Shown in pieces: positions 16,776 to 24,868 of a DNA stretch of 27,723 nt (its first letter is position 1; the number at the start of each line of letters is the position of its first letter). Under the pieces are notes generated by a model that searched no databases, was not told where the DNA came from, and saw nothing but the letters and a program-made list of their open reading frames with translations. Both the position numbers and the translations under genes were made by a program. The DNA lies in contig DAIMNI010000026.1 of the NCBI GenBank assembly GCA_036720245.1, forward strand, positions 1 through 27,723, in the 5' to 3' direction. The stretch comes from JAAZMA01 sp036720245 (GTDB lineage Bacteria; Bacillota; Clostridia; Tissierellales; Tepidimicrobiaceae).

Positions 16776-18090
16776 TTATCTATAGAGATTTTTGCCATCT
16801 TGACTTGTTAAATTGTAAGCACAAAATGGAATTAGATCTCCCTCTTTAGATATTACGTGAATACAACAATCCTTAAGCCTTTCCATATCTAGATTCCACA
16901 CATCCTGAAAACCCATGGCAGATATGGAGAAACGATTTGTTTCAATTTTTTCAAGTAATTCTGTAAAAGAACTATATTTATCCTTATTAAGCCTTTGCTG
17001 TTTTATAGCCCAATTTCTCTCTACAAATGCTTTGGTTTTTATAGAGCCTTCCTTTCCATCCTCTATTTCTTTATTTGTCTTTTTGCCACTAGTTCCCAAA
17101 CAGACTAGCTTGCCATCTAACAAAATATAATTGGCATGGAAAGAACAATAGGCATTTTCGCACCCTGAAGGTCTAAAATCCCTTAAACTTATTATTCCAT
17201 TACTTTGTTTAGATAATTTGTTCATAACTTCAGGAAGAGTTATCCTATCTTCATTCGTTGGTGTCCTTGGTATTCTTCCGAAATAGCTTACAGGCTGAAA
17301 ATGTACTCCCCTTATAGTAGGTATATTTTCAGACCCAAATTTTACAATATCATATAAATAGGAGTCATTTACATTTGGAACTATAATACATACTAATATT
17401 GTCCCTATCCCCACTTTTTTTAAATTTTCAATTGTCTTAAGCTTGTCCTCTAAAATATCTTTCCCTCTTAAATTCGAATATATATCGCCATCTAATCCAT
17501 CAAATTGTAAAAAAACTGAATTAAGACCTGCATCCTTAAGACTTTTTACAAAATCTAAATCTGTAAGTTTTAATCCATTGGTATTAATTTGAATAAATTT
17601 AAATCCTATTTCATGGCCTAATCTAATGATTTCAGGTAGATCTTCCCTTAGGGTTGGTTCTCCTCCTGATAATTGAATATTACAAGGTCCAGCTGCATCA
17701 AAAATCCTCTTATAATAATATTTTATAGTATCTAAATCTGGATCATTATTCCCTCCTGCATCTGCAAAACAAAACTTACATCCCAGATTACATCTATTAG
17801 TAATCAATTAAAGCCGTTCAGGTATGCTGCCTATGTTCTTCACAAAGACCACAGTCGTAGGGACAGCCTTTGGATATTTCCGTATAAATTTTAGGAGGAT
17901 AGGCTGGGGTTTTAGGCCTTTTCCATCTTTCATATTTAGGAAGTCCCCTCCATATAATGGTTTTGAATTCTCCATGTTCTGGACATTTTTTTACCATATA
18001 AACCTCATTATCTTCCTTAATTTTAAATGCCTTTATTTTATCTAAACAAATAGGACATAGGGACTCAGTAGTTTCCAATATCTCCCCCAT
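16776..18090 (-). CDS. Radical SAM protein (TrsS/Tes-like) with in-frame UGA (Sec) and a 2-nt frame slip
   Basis: Two frames together encode one protein of about 436 residues. N-terminal part (18090-17821): CPIC and KKCPEHGE zinc-ribbon-like cysteines, then CPYDCGLCEEHRQHT. The next codon is UGA (17818-17820), where relatives have Cys (HTC). After it the same frame reads TALI and then stops, while the radical SAM core continues in another frame from 17805: ITNRCNLGCKFCF (the CxxxCxxC [4Fe-4S]/SAM motif), a GGEPT motif, and a C-terminal CCIHV...FCAYNLTS segment. Joining needs the two missing bases of one codon (expected Glu) at about 17803-17808, where GAAATT has apparently become GATT. The fold resembles tetraether-lipid-synthase-like radical SAM enzymes; I recall the public family name 'radical SAM (seleno)protein TrsS'. 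Start ATG 18090 follows GGAGAAGG. Confidence 0.8.
17786..17805 (-). promoter_or_regulatory. SECIS-like hairpin of the radical SAM gene
   Basis: On the coding strand GATTAC and GTAATC form a perfect 6-bp stem with the 8-nt loop TAATAGAT. The stem begins exactly 12 nt after the UGA at 17818-17820, the same distance as in prdB. This supports recoding of the UGA as selenocysteine. The stem includes the place of the apparent 2-nt loss. Confidence 0.55.
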
Positions 18091-18091
18091 A

Positions 18092-18541
18092 TTATTCACC
18101 TTCTCCTATATATCCATATTTTTTGAGAATCTCCCTAAGCTTTCTATAGGATCCAGACATTAGATTTCCACATCTTACAGGATATACCATATTAGTCCTT
18201 ATATCCTCTAATGCATCGACCCCCACAATATCACAGCAATCCATACTACCATTTTCCTCTTCAAACCATTCCATATATTCTAAAATCATCTTACTTAAAT
18301 TAGGATCATTTTGGTCTTCTAGATTTTCCTTACCTGCATAAGATCCTATGAGACAAGCCCCGCCAGTAACAATCCCACAGGTTCTGCCACTACCTCCTGT
18401 GCCAATACAAAGACCTGCCATGGCCTTTACATAATCAACATTTTCTATTCCCCTTTTCTTAAGATCCATAAGAACTAGTATCTGGCTACAACAATAGCCT
18501 TGGGAAGCTAGTTTATACATAAGAAATGCATTTTCAGACAT
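18092..18541 (-). CDS. C-GCAxxG-C-C family protein (DVU_1555-like)
   Basis: 149 residues from ATG 18541, which has AGGAGG about 6 nt upstream. Cysteines are at 17, 18, 45, 55, 63, 102, 103 and 124, in GYCCSQ, GLCIGTGGSGRTCG, TGGAC, MDCCD and RCGN. This pattern with a glycine-rich helix is the C_GCAxxG_C_C family, small redox or metal-binding proteins of unknown function. Some family members are selenoproteins; this one has no UGA. It starts 1 nt after the methyltransferase stop, and its own stop overlaps the region just ahead of the radical SAM start. Probably a redox or cluster carrier for this gene set; this is inference. Confidence 0.8.
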   Translation of the reverse strand: MSENAFLMYKLASQGYCCSQILVLMDLKKRGIENVDYVKAMAGLCIGTGGSGRTCGIVTGGACLIGSYAGKENLEDQNDPNLSKMILEYMEWFEEENGSMDCCDIVGVDALEDIRTNMVYPVRCGNLMSGSYRKLREILKKYGYIGEGE

Positions 18542-18542
18542 T

Positions 18543-19259
18543 TTATTCCTCCTTCTGCCCAATCATAAGAAAATATCCTGGCTTACATAGACCTAGTTTT
18601 TCTCTAAAATCATTACAATTTCCACAGGTGGTAATATTCCAAAATTCCTTCATAGAACCGTATTTAAATATAATATCTACCATTAGCTGTTTTAAAAGGG
18701 AAGACCAATCTTCCAATAACATAATTTTAAATCCTGCATTCTCAATTTTCGCCGAAAGAATGCCTAAATCAAAGAGATTTCTTAAACAAGATACTACCTC
18801 AGTTTTTTTAAGTTCTTCTATATATTCTGGCCTTTTGGCAAATACATCAGATATAATAAAATATCCACTAGGCTTTAAAACCCTATATACTTCCTCCATA
18901 GTCTTTTCAGGGTCTTCCATAAGAGATAAGGTACATTCTGTAAATACTAAATCGAAAAAATTCTCTTCATAGGGCAATAACTCTCCCCTTCCTATTATTA
19001 AAGGTAGTTTATATTTGTCCTTTCCCTGTTTAATTAGCTTTTCTGATGGATCTATTCCATAGGCCTCAATACCAAATTCAAATTGGAGATAATTTACGGT
19101 AGCTCCCATGCCACATCCAATATCTAAAGCCCTTATACTTTCCTTTTCCATATTACAAAGGGAAATAGCCCTTTCTGTTAGGAAGAAGCCCCCTGGCCGT
19201 AAAGTATCTCCAGTTACACATTTTATGCTATCATCCTCATAAACGGCCTTTTTAATCAT
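18543..19259 (-). CDS. Class I SAM-dependent methyltransferase (DVU_1556-like)
   Basis: 238 residues. Motif I is ALDIGCGMGATVNYL, followed by EAYGIDPSEKLI (acidic residue binding SAM ribose) and FDLVFTECTLSLMEDPEKTM, then YRVLKPSGYFIISDV: the standard Rossmann methyltransferase order, as in UbiE-like enzymes. After the core comes a C-terminal extension with TTCGNCNDFREKLGLCKPGYF, whose three cysteines are atypical for plain UbiE enzymes and may bind metal. The ATG overlaps the stop of the upstream redox gene (ATGA). Methyl acceptor is unknown. Confidence 0.85.
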   Translation of the reverse strand: MIKKAVYEDDSIKCVTGDTLRPGGFFLTERAISLCNMEKESIRALDIGCGMGATVNYLQFEFGIEAYGIDPSEKLIKQGKDKYKLPLIIGRGELLPYEENFFDLVFTECTLSLMEDPEKTMEEVYRVLKPSGYFIISDVFAKRPEYIEELKKTEVVSCLRNLFDLGILSAKIENAGFKIMLLEDWSSLLKQLMVDIIFKYGSMKEFWNITTCGNCNDFREKLGLCKPGYFLMIGQKEE

Positions 19260-19465
19260 TTGTCTTCCAACCCCTTTTCCACCTCAAGCATCTGCCCTAG
19301 GGCTAAATCCTCTGGTACTAAAACATTTTTACATTTAGGGCATTTTAAAAGTTCAACATCAAAAACCCCTGAAAGATACATAGCCTTAATAGGCCCTTCT
19401 TCTACAGGGCAGGAACATTTCCTACATACCCATCCTCCCTTTTCTACTTTCCTTTTACCATCCAT
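19256..19465 (-). CDS. Small cysteine-rich redox/zinc-ribbon protein (DVU_1557-like)
   Basis: 69 residues. Cysteines lie at 14, 17, 19 (WVCRKCSC) and 42, 45 (KCPKC), as in rubredoxin-like or zinc-ribbon folds, so it probably binds one metal ion. The ATG follows CAGGGGGA at good spacing inside the end of the upstream gene, and its stop overlaps the methyltransferase start. Likely an electron carrier or metal-binding partner for the neighbouring enzymes. Confidence 0.78.
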   Translation of the reverse strand: MDGKRKVEKGGWVCRKCSCPVEEGPIKAMYLSGVFDVELLKCPKCKNVLVPEDLALGQMLEVEKGLEDK

Positions 19466-19467
19466 AG

Positions 19468-21741
19468 CTATTCCCCCTGTACATCCATTCTATGACTATA
19501 TATAGTAATAATCTTATAGGAATCTCCTACTTTTATATATTCCACCCAATAAGTTACATTTAATATTCTTCTAAAAGCTAGATAGTGATTATTTTCTGTA
19601 TTGTAAAATATATTTTGATTTTCCTCACCATATCCTATTACCTTCTTAATATCTGCCTCCAATATAAGTCTATCTTCCATTAATTTTTTAATATGTTCAT
19701 CTATTATTAAATCCACATCAGCATATTCTTCTTTTAAATTCAATTTTTCACCCCAATATTTATCTAATATAGATATTTTAAATTTTAGTCTATTATTTCG
19801 CCTTTCTGATAAAGTAGGTCCTTTTTTCGTCCCTTGCTCTTCCATATCTCCACCAAAGATAAGATCTAAAATATGAATAGTATTTTTCCCTCGAGATACA
19901 AATAAATCTCTACACATGGCACAATAAGCCAAATAATCCTCATTTTTTTCCTGCACCCTCTCATCTGTAGCAAATGAACTAAATTCCCTATTGGCAAAAT
20001 AGGATAGACCCCCATAGCCACAACATTGGGTTTCTTTTTTCGTATACTTAGGTTCTATTAATTCATATCCTAAATTTGTTGCTATATTTCTTATATTATC
20101 ATAAATATGGGAATAATCCCTAGCTGTACAGGAATCGTGGACCACAAGGCTTTTACCCTTACCATTAGATGCATTTAATGGAAGGCCCTTTTCATTAAAT
20201 ATTTCCCATAGACTTATTATTTCTATATCTGGAATATAGTTTTCAAACATATAATAACATGTAGAACAAGCCAATATTATGACGGGATTCCCCATGGACT
20301 GCCAATCAGAATGTATTTTATCCACAGAAGCTTGAAATAAATCACCCCTACCTGCCCATTCACCAGGGGCACCACAACAATTTAGATATAAGCCTACTCC
20401 CCCTTCTAAAACCTTCATTAAATAAGCATAGGATTTATCTACATACTCAGGGTAAGAACTACAAAGCTGACACCCTGGAAAAAGCAAAAATTTAGATTGT
20501 TTCATTCCTGGTTGAGCTTTTAATAAATGGAAATATTCACTTCTATTAAACTCCATATCTTTCAATGCAAAATCGTGGGCAGAAGGAGGCATCTTCTCCC
20601 TTTCTACCATGCTTTTCCTAGTATCCCTAATTATTTCTGCCATATCTAAATCTGTAGGGCATACACTTTTACATAGACCACATAACATACAGGAATTTAT
20701 AGTGGTATTGGCATATCTATCTCCCAATATAACTCTCTCATTATGGTGGATTTTTCTAATATATTCCTTAGGCATTAAATTTTCATATCGAAGATGGGGG
20801 CATGCCTTATAACATTTGGCACATTCACATAGTAGACAACGTTTAGCCTCCTCTATAGCTTCTTCTTTTGAATAAACATTAGAGGCTGGAATTATTCTAG
20901 ATTCCTCAGTAAGATCTGAAGTATCTATTTTTAATTCTGTTTCATAGGAAGATTCCTTTTCCCTATAAGCTGTAAGGGAAGTTTTTTGTACATATCTATC
21001 TATGGAATTAGCAGCAATCTTACCAGTAGATACAGAATAAATAATGGAATCATTTTTATTTGCAATTCTGCCTCCAGCAAAAACTCCATTTAATTCTGTA
21101 GCTAATGTCAATTTATCTATATTTAGTTCTTTTCCCCATTGTCCAGTACCAATATATATAGCCTCGTATTCATCTTGTAGCTTTTCTATATCATCTTCTA
21201 ATATTTCTACTTCCATTTTCATTTTAATTTTAGCCTTTTTAATATTTTCTATTTCTTCCATTAGAACTTTTTCAGGGAGTTTATCTCCAACTAATTTATT
21301 TAGCCTTCCTCCTAATCTATTTTCTTTTTCATATATGCTTACAGAATAGCCCTTTTTTTCTAAATCTAGGACACAGCTTAGGCCACTAATCCCTCCCCCT
21401 ATAATGGCAACCTTTTTATTATTAGGAGGTATTGGAAAGTCCTTTTTCTTTTTATGAAAGCCATATTCTACTATTGCCTTTTCCATTTCACTAATGGAAA
21501 TAGAACCTCCATTGTCCTTTCTAATACAGGCCCCTTCACAAGGGTGATCGCAAACTCTAGCTATAATTTTCGCCATAGGCATCCTTTTTTCTAATATATC
21601 ATAGGCCTTTTCAAAATTTCCATTTTGAACTTCCCTCATAAAACCTTTCACATCTAGGTGAATAGGGCAGGTGGCCACACATGAAGGTGGATTATCATTT
21701 ATACAAAGCTCTCTTTTAGCCAATAATTTTTCTAAATCCAT
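19468..21741 (-). CDS. Pyridine nucleotide-disulfide oxidoreductase with dicluster ferredoxin and CCG domains (DVU_1558-like)
   Basis: 757 residues. The domains in order are: an N-terminal GltD-like Fe-S region with Cys13, 21, 25, 64, 68 and 72; an FAD/NAD-binding Rossmann fold with VAIIGGGISGLSC at about 111-123; two ferredoxin-type motifs (CLLCECAKCYKACP and CMLCGLCKSVCP); and two CCG domains as in heterodisulfide reductase HdrB (GCQLCSS with LNCCGAPGEW, and ETQCCGYGGLSYF). The C-terminal 140 residues are a separate conserved part. It can plausibly move electrons between NAD(P)H, Fe-S clusters and a thiol or disulfide partner. It looks like a fusion of a GltB-small-subunit-like and a HdrD-like protein. 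Electrons from the neighbouring aldehyde oxidoreductase are an obvious input. Confidence 0.88.
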   Translation of the reverse strand: MDLEKLLAKRELCINDNPPSCVATCPIHLDVKGFMREVQNGNFEKAYDILEKRMPMAKIIARVCDHPCEGACIRKDNGGSISISEMEKAIVEYGFHKKKKDFPIPPNNKKVAIIGGGISGLSCVLDLEKKGYSVSIYEKENRLGGRLNKLVGDKLPEKVLMEEIENIKKAKIKMKMEVEILEDDIEKLQDEYEAIYIGTGQWGKELNIDKLTLATELNGVFAGGRIANKNDSIIYSVSTGKIAANSIDRYVQKTSLTAYREKESSYETELKIDTSDLTEESRIIPASNVYSKEEAIEEAKRCLLCECAKCYKACPHLRYENLMPKEYIRKIHHNERVILGDRYANTTINSCMLCGLCKSVCPTDLDMAEIIRDTRKSMVEREKMPPSAHDFALKDMEFNRSEYFHLLKAQPGMKQSKFLLFPGCQLCSSYPEYVDKSYAYLMKVLEGGVGLYLNCCGAPGEWAGRGDLFQASVDKIHSDWQSMGNPVIILACSTCYYMFENYIPDIEIISLWEIFNEKGLPLNASNGKGKSLVVHDSCTARDYSHIYDNIRNIATNLGYELIEPKYTKKETQCCGYGGLSYFANREFSSFATDERVQEKNEDYLAYCAMCRDLFVSRGKNTIHILDLIFGGDMEEQGTKKGPTLSERRNNRLKFKISILDKYWGEKLNLKEEYADVDLIIDEHIKKLMEDRLILEADIKKVIGYGEENQNIFYNTENNHYLAFRRILNVTYWVEYIKVGDSYKIITIYSHRMDVQGE

Positions 21742-21770
21742 GTAATCATTCCCTCAAATTTATTGTGAAA

Positions 21771-21813
21771 AGAAGCCTAAAATGAATAGTAGAAAAGTCC
21801 ATCTTAGGCTTCT
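21771..21813 (-). terminator. Hairpin between the aldehyde oxidoreductase and the rest of the cluster
   Basis: AGAAGCCTAA (21771-21780) pairs perfectly over 10 bp with TTAGGCTTCT (21804-21813). On the minus strand it is followed by TTTCAC, so it may terminate part of the transcripts leaving the aldehyde oxidoreductase gene. No clear promoter is seen between it and the next gene, which suggests partial read-through. Confidence 0.6.
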
Positions 21814-21821
21814 AACTTTAA

Positions 21822-24554
21822 TTATTTGATTCCAAGCTCTTCTAATCCAGCTTTAATTTTTTCAGGCAATGCAGGTAATTGCGTTATTCTAACCCCACAG
21901 GCATCGTATATTGCATTAATAATAGAGGCATGTGATGCTGATAAAGGCATCTCCCCTGTTCCAGAGGCGCCATAAGCACTAAGAGGTCTCTTAGTTTCTT
22001 GGAACATTAATTCCATATTGTCTGGTACATCTTTAATCTGTGGTATACCACATTTTGTCAAGGTAGTGTGTTTCTTTAAATCCTCAAAATCCTCACTTAA
22101 TGCTAATCCTATTCCTTGAGTCAAACCACCATAAATTTGACCATCTACTACTAATTTATTCATTACAGTTCCCACATCAGAAACAATAGTGAATTTTTCA
22201 ACTATAGCCTTACCTGTCTTTAAATCTACCTCTACTTCACTCATTAAAAGCCCATACATATAGGCTGGGAAAGGATCCCCTTGGCCAGTCTCCACATCGC
22301 AAGCTACCTTTGGTGCTGTCCATTTTCCATCATATTTTAATGGTAATCCCTCTTCAATCATTTCTTCATAAGTCCTATAGCTTCCATCTTCCTTTTTCAT
22401 AGCTTTTAGAAGATTATCGCAAGCATCTCCTATGGCATTACCAGCCATTACTGTTGAACGACTTCCCCCAGCAGCACCAGTATTTGGGGTATAGTTCATA
22501 TCATTCATTACCAATTTTATATCCTTTGGCCCTATGCCTAATACTCTCAATTTTTCATGAGAATGAACCAACATTCCCATATCTGCTCCTTGCCCATGAT
22601 CTTCCCAAGAAGCTCCCACTGTAGCTCCACTTTCTGTTAATTCTACCCAAGCTTCTGAGGAATCAGCGCCGTCCAAACCAGAACCATATAGTAATAATGA
22701 AATTCCAACACCATATTTTTTATCTTCACTTTTTTCGTTTTTAAGTTTAGCATTTTCTTTAGCCTTTTCATAATGGGGTCTCATAGTATCAATCATAGTA
22801 GGCAGACATATTACATCTGGCTCACATCCTGTAGGAGTAGTGCTGCCTTCTCTATATACATTTTTATATCTAAACTCTAATGGATCCATTCCCATTTTTT
22901 CTGCCAATTCATCTACTAATACTTCTGATGAAAACAAGGATTGTGGCGAACCATATCCTCTAAAGGCTGAACCCCAAGCATGATTAGTAGCTACAGTTCT
23001 ACCTTCTCCCCTTATATTGGGTATATTATAGCCTGCTCCTATAAATTGGGATCCTCTTATAGTCAATAAATCTCCAAATTCTGAATAGGGTCCGTGGTCT
23101 ACAGTCCAATCGGATTCCATAGCTAATAAATTACCTTCTTTATCAGCACCCATTTTTAAATTAATAAAGAAAGGCGATCTCTTGCCAGTATAGGTAATTT
23201 GCTGATACATATCAAATTCAAGAAATACTGGTTTCCCTGTTGCCATAGCTGCTACACCTAAAAGGGCCTCTATTGTAGGACTAAATTTATATCCAAATGT
23301 ACCACCAGCAGGGTTTTGAATTATGGCTATTTCCTCTAATGGAAGCCCAATACCATCTGCAATCATAGCTGCATGAGCGTGTAATGCAACACTTTTTGAA
23401 TGGATATTTAGTTTTCCATCTTCACCAAAATATGCAAATCCTACATCTGGTTCAATAGGTAAATGAGGCTGTCTTCCAATATAGAAATTGTCTTCAACCA
23501 CATATTCAGCTTCTTCAAATATTGGATCTACTTCCTCGCCTTTTACCACATTAGTAACAAAATATACATTAGGAGTTCCTGGATGTATTTCTAAAGCATC
23601 CTCTGCCATAGCAGCGGGTGCACTCATATATGCTGGCAACTCTTCTATTTCTACTTTAACCTTTTCACAAGCTGCCTCTGCACGACCAGGGGTATCAGCT
23701 AATACCATGGCTATAGCATCCCCATATTGGAATATCTTCTCATCACAAAGTATTGGTCTATCCAATCCATCTCCTTTATTAGATGGAAATGCCAAACCAT
23801 TTATTCTATTGGAACCCTTTACATCTTTGTATGTGAGAACCTTGTATACTCCAGGCATTTTTTCAGCCTCAGATGTATCTATGGAAAGTATATTAGCATG
23901 AGAAACCTTTGCTTGAACTAATTTAATATGGAGAGTATCATCAGGGAGTTTAAGCCCCAAGTCTGCTCCAAAATCCCATGTTCCTGTAACCTTTGCCTTA
24001 GCTGATGGCCTAATATACTCTGTTCCCACTATACTGGCCCCAACAGGTACTTCTTTCCAAATATCCTCTTCCTTAATTTCACCTCTCATAAGTTTTGAGG
24101 CAGTCATTACTGCATCTACTAAAGGTATATACCCTGTACATCTACAAAGATTTCTAGTCTTTTGGAACCAATCCCTTACCTCTTCTCTTGTAGGATTTGG
24201 GTTCTCATCTAATAATGCCTTTGCAGAAACTATAAAGCCAGGAGTACAGAATCCACACTGTGCTGCACCGTGAACCATCCAGGCCAATTGTAATGGATGA
24301 AGATTTTCCGGATTTCCAATTCCCTCTATTGTGATTATTTCAGCTTCATCTGGTACCCTTTTCATTTTCATAATACAAGATCTTACAACTTTCCCATTCA
24401 TTATAACATTACAGGCACCACATTCCCCTATACCACAACCTACCTTTGTTCCTGTAAGTAAAAGTTGTTTTCTAAGGACATTTGCCAACTTTTCCTCAGG
24501 GTCTGTAATAATCGTATGCATAGTGCCGTTAATCTTAAGATTTCTTTTAAACAT
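21822..24554 (-). CDS. Mop-type molybdenum aldehyde oxidoreductase (DVU_1559-like)
   Basis: 910 residues from ATG 24554, which follows GAGGAGGG; an earlier in-frame ATG at 24575 lacks this spacing. The two [2Fe-2S] clusters use Cys40, 45, 48, 60 (VGCGIGECGAC) and Cys100, 103, 137, 139 (QCGFC, LCRC), which I recall to be the same numbering as in the Desulfovibrio gigas Mop enzyme. The molybdopterin part contains GGTFGYK, AFRGYGSPQ and GASGTGEMPL, where Glu868 is the expected catalytic glutamate. The single-chain form, without an FAD domain, is typical of Mop aldehyde oxidoreductases. It would oxidise an aldehyde to an acid; the acid-activating CoA ligase in the same cluster fits. Molybdenum-cofactor genes are not in the window. 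Confidence 0.92.
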   Translation of the reverse strand: MFKRNLKINGTMHTIITDPEEKLANVLRKQLLLTGTKVGCGIGECGACNVIMNGKVVRSCIMKMKRVPDEAEIITIEGIGNPENLHPLQLAWMVHGAAQCGFCTPGFIVSAKALLDENPNPTREEVRDWFQKTRNLCRCTGYIPLVDAVMTASKLMRGEIKEEDIWKEVPVGASIVGTEYIRPSAKAKVTGTWDFGADLGLKLPDDTLHIKLVQAKVSHANILSIDTSEAEKMPGVYKVLTYKDVKGSNRINGLAFPSNKGDGLDRPILCDEKIFQYGDAIAMVLADTPGRAEAACEKVKVEIEELPAYMSAPAAMAEDALEIHPGTPNVYFVTNVVKGEEVDPIFEEAEYVVEDNFYIGRQPHLPIEPDVGFAYFGEDGKLNIHSKSVALHAHAAMIADGIGLPLEEIAIIQNPAGGTFGYKFSPTIEALLGVAAMATGKPVFLEFDMYQQITYTGKRSPFFINLKMGADKEGNLLAMESDWTVDHGPYSEFGDLLTIRGSQFIGAGYNIPNIRGEGRTVATNHAWGSAFRGYGSPQSLFSSEVLVDELAEKMGMDPLEFRYKNVYREGSTTPTGCEPDVICLPTMIDTMRPHYEKAKENAKLKNEKSEDKKYGVGISLLLYGSGLDGADSSEAWVELTESGATVGASWEDHGQGADMGMLVHSHEKLRVLGIGPKDIKLVMNDMNYTPNTGAAGGSRSTVMAGNAIGDACDNLLKAMKKEDGSYRTYEEMIEEGLPLKYDGKWTAPKVACDVETGQGDPFPAYMYGLLMSEVEVDLKTGKAIVEKFTIVSDVGTVMNKLVVDGQIYGGLTQGIGLALSEDFEDLKKHTTLTKCGIPQIKDVPDNMELMFQETKRPLSAYGASGTGEMPLSASHASIINAIYDACGVRITQLPALPEKIKAGLEELGIK

Positions 24555-24575
24555 AACACTTCCCTCCTCTAGCAT

Positions 24576-24868
24576 TATATATGAAAACTTCTTATTCTAA
24601 CCTTTTGACATATACTAATATAAAAATGGAATTTCATATTATGAATAGAATCTGGTTCTTATATGTTAAAAATATTTTGATATAGCAGAATTTATTTAGT
24701 ATTCTAATATAAGTTTATAGCATGTTAAATAAGTAGTCAATATTCTACAGAAAACATAACGCATTAAAATGGCCTATTGTAACTCATCCCATCCTTTGAA
24801 TTAAGCTATTTCTATGATATAATTAGTGTCCTAGGGATAGTGTTCTAGGACTAGAAAGGAGATATTAT
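24576..24868. promoter_or_regulatory. Divergent regulatory region, with plus-strand promoter and tandem 14-bp repeats
   Basis: On the plus strand TTGAAT (24796-24801), a 16-nt spacer and TATAAT (24818-24823) form a promoter for the arginase-like gene. Directly after it, TAGTGTCCTAGGGA (24824-24837) and TAGTGTTCTAGGAC (24838-24851) are tandem copies, each with a CTAGG core. They also form an inverted pair, GTCCTAG / CTAGGAC, and are well placed as repressor sites at the transcript start. On the minus strand I see only weak promoter candidates for the aldehyde oxidoreductase. Confidence 0.5.

Noticed and set aside
16776..17807. Radical SAM core as an independent gene starting at TTG 17807
   Set aside because: No ribosome site precedes the TTG, and the missing N-terminal cysteine region lies directly upstream in another frame, as expected for one broken gene.
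110..21813. Hairpins at 110-146 and 21771-21813 as copies of one repeat family
   Set aside because: They share only AGAAGCCT at one arm; the other parts differ, so chance similarity of terminator stems is more likely.
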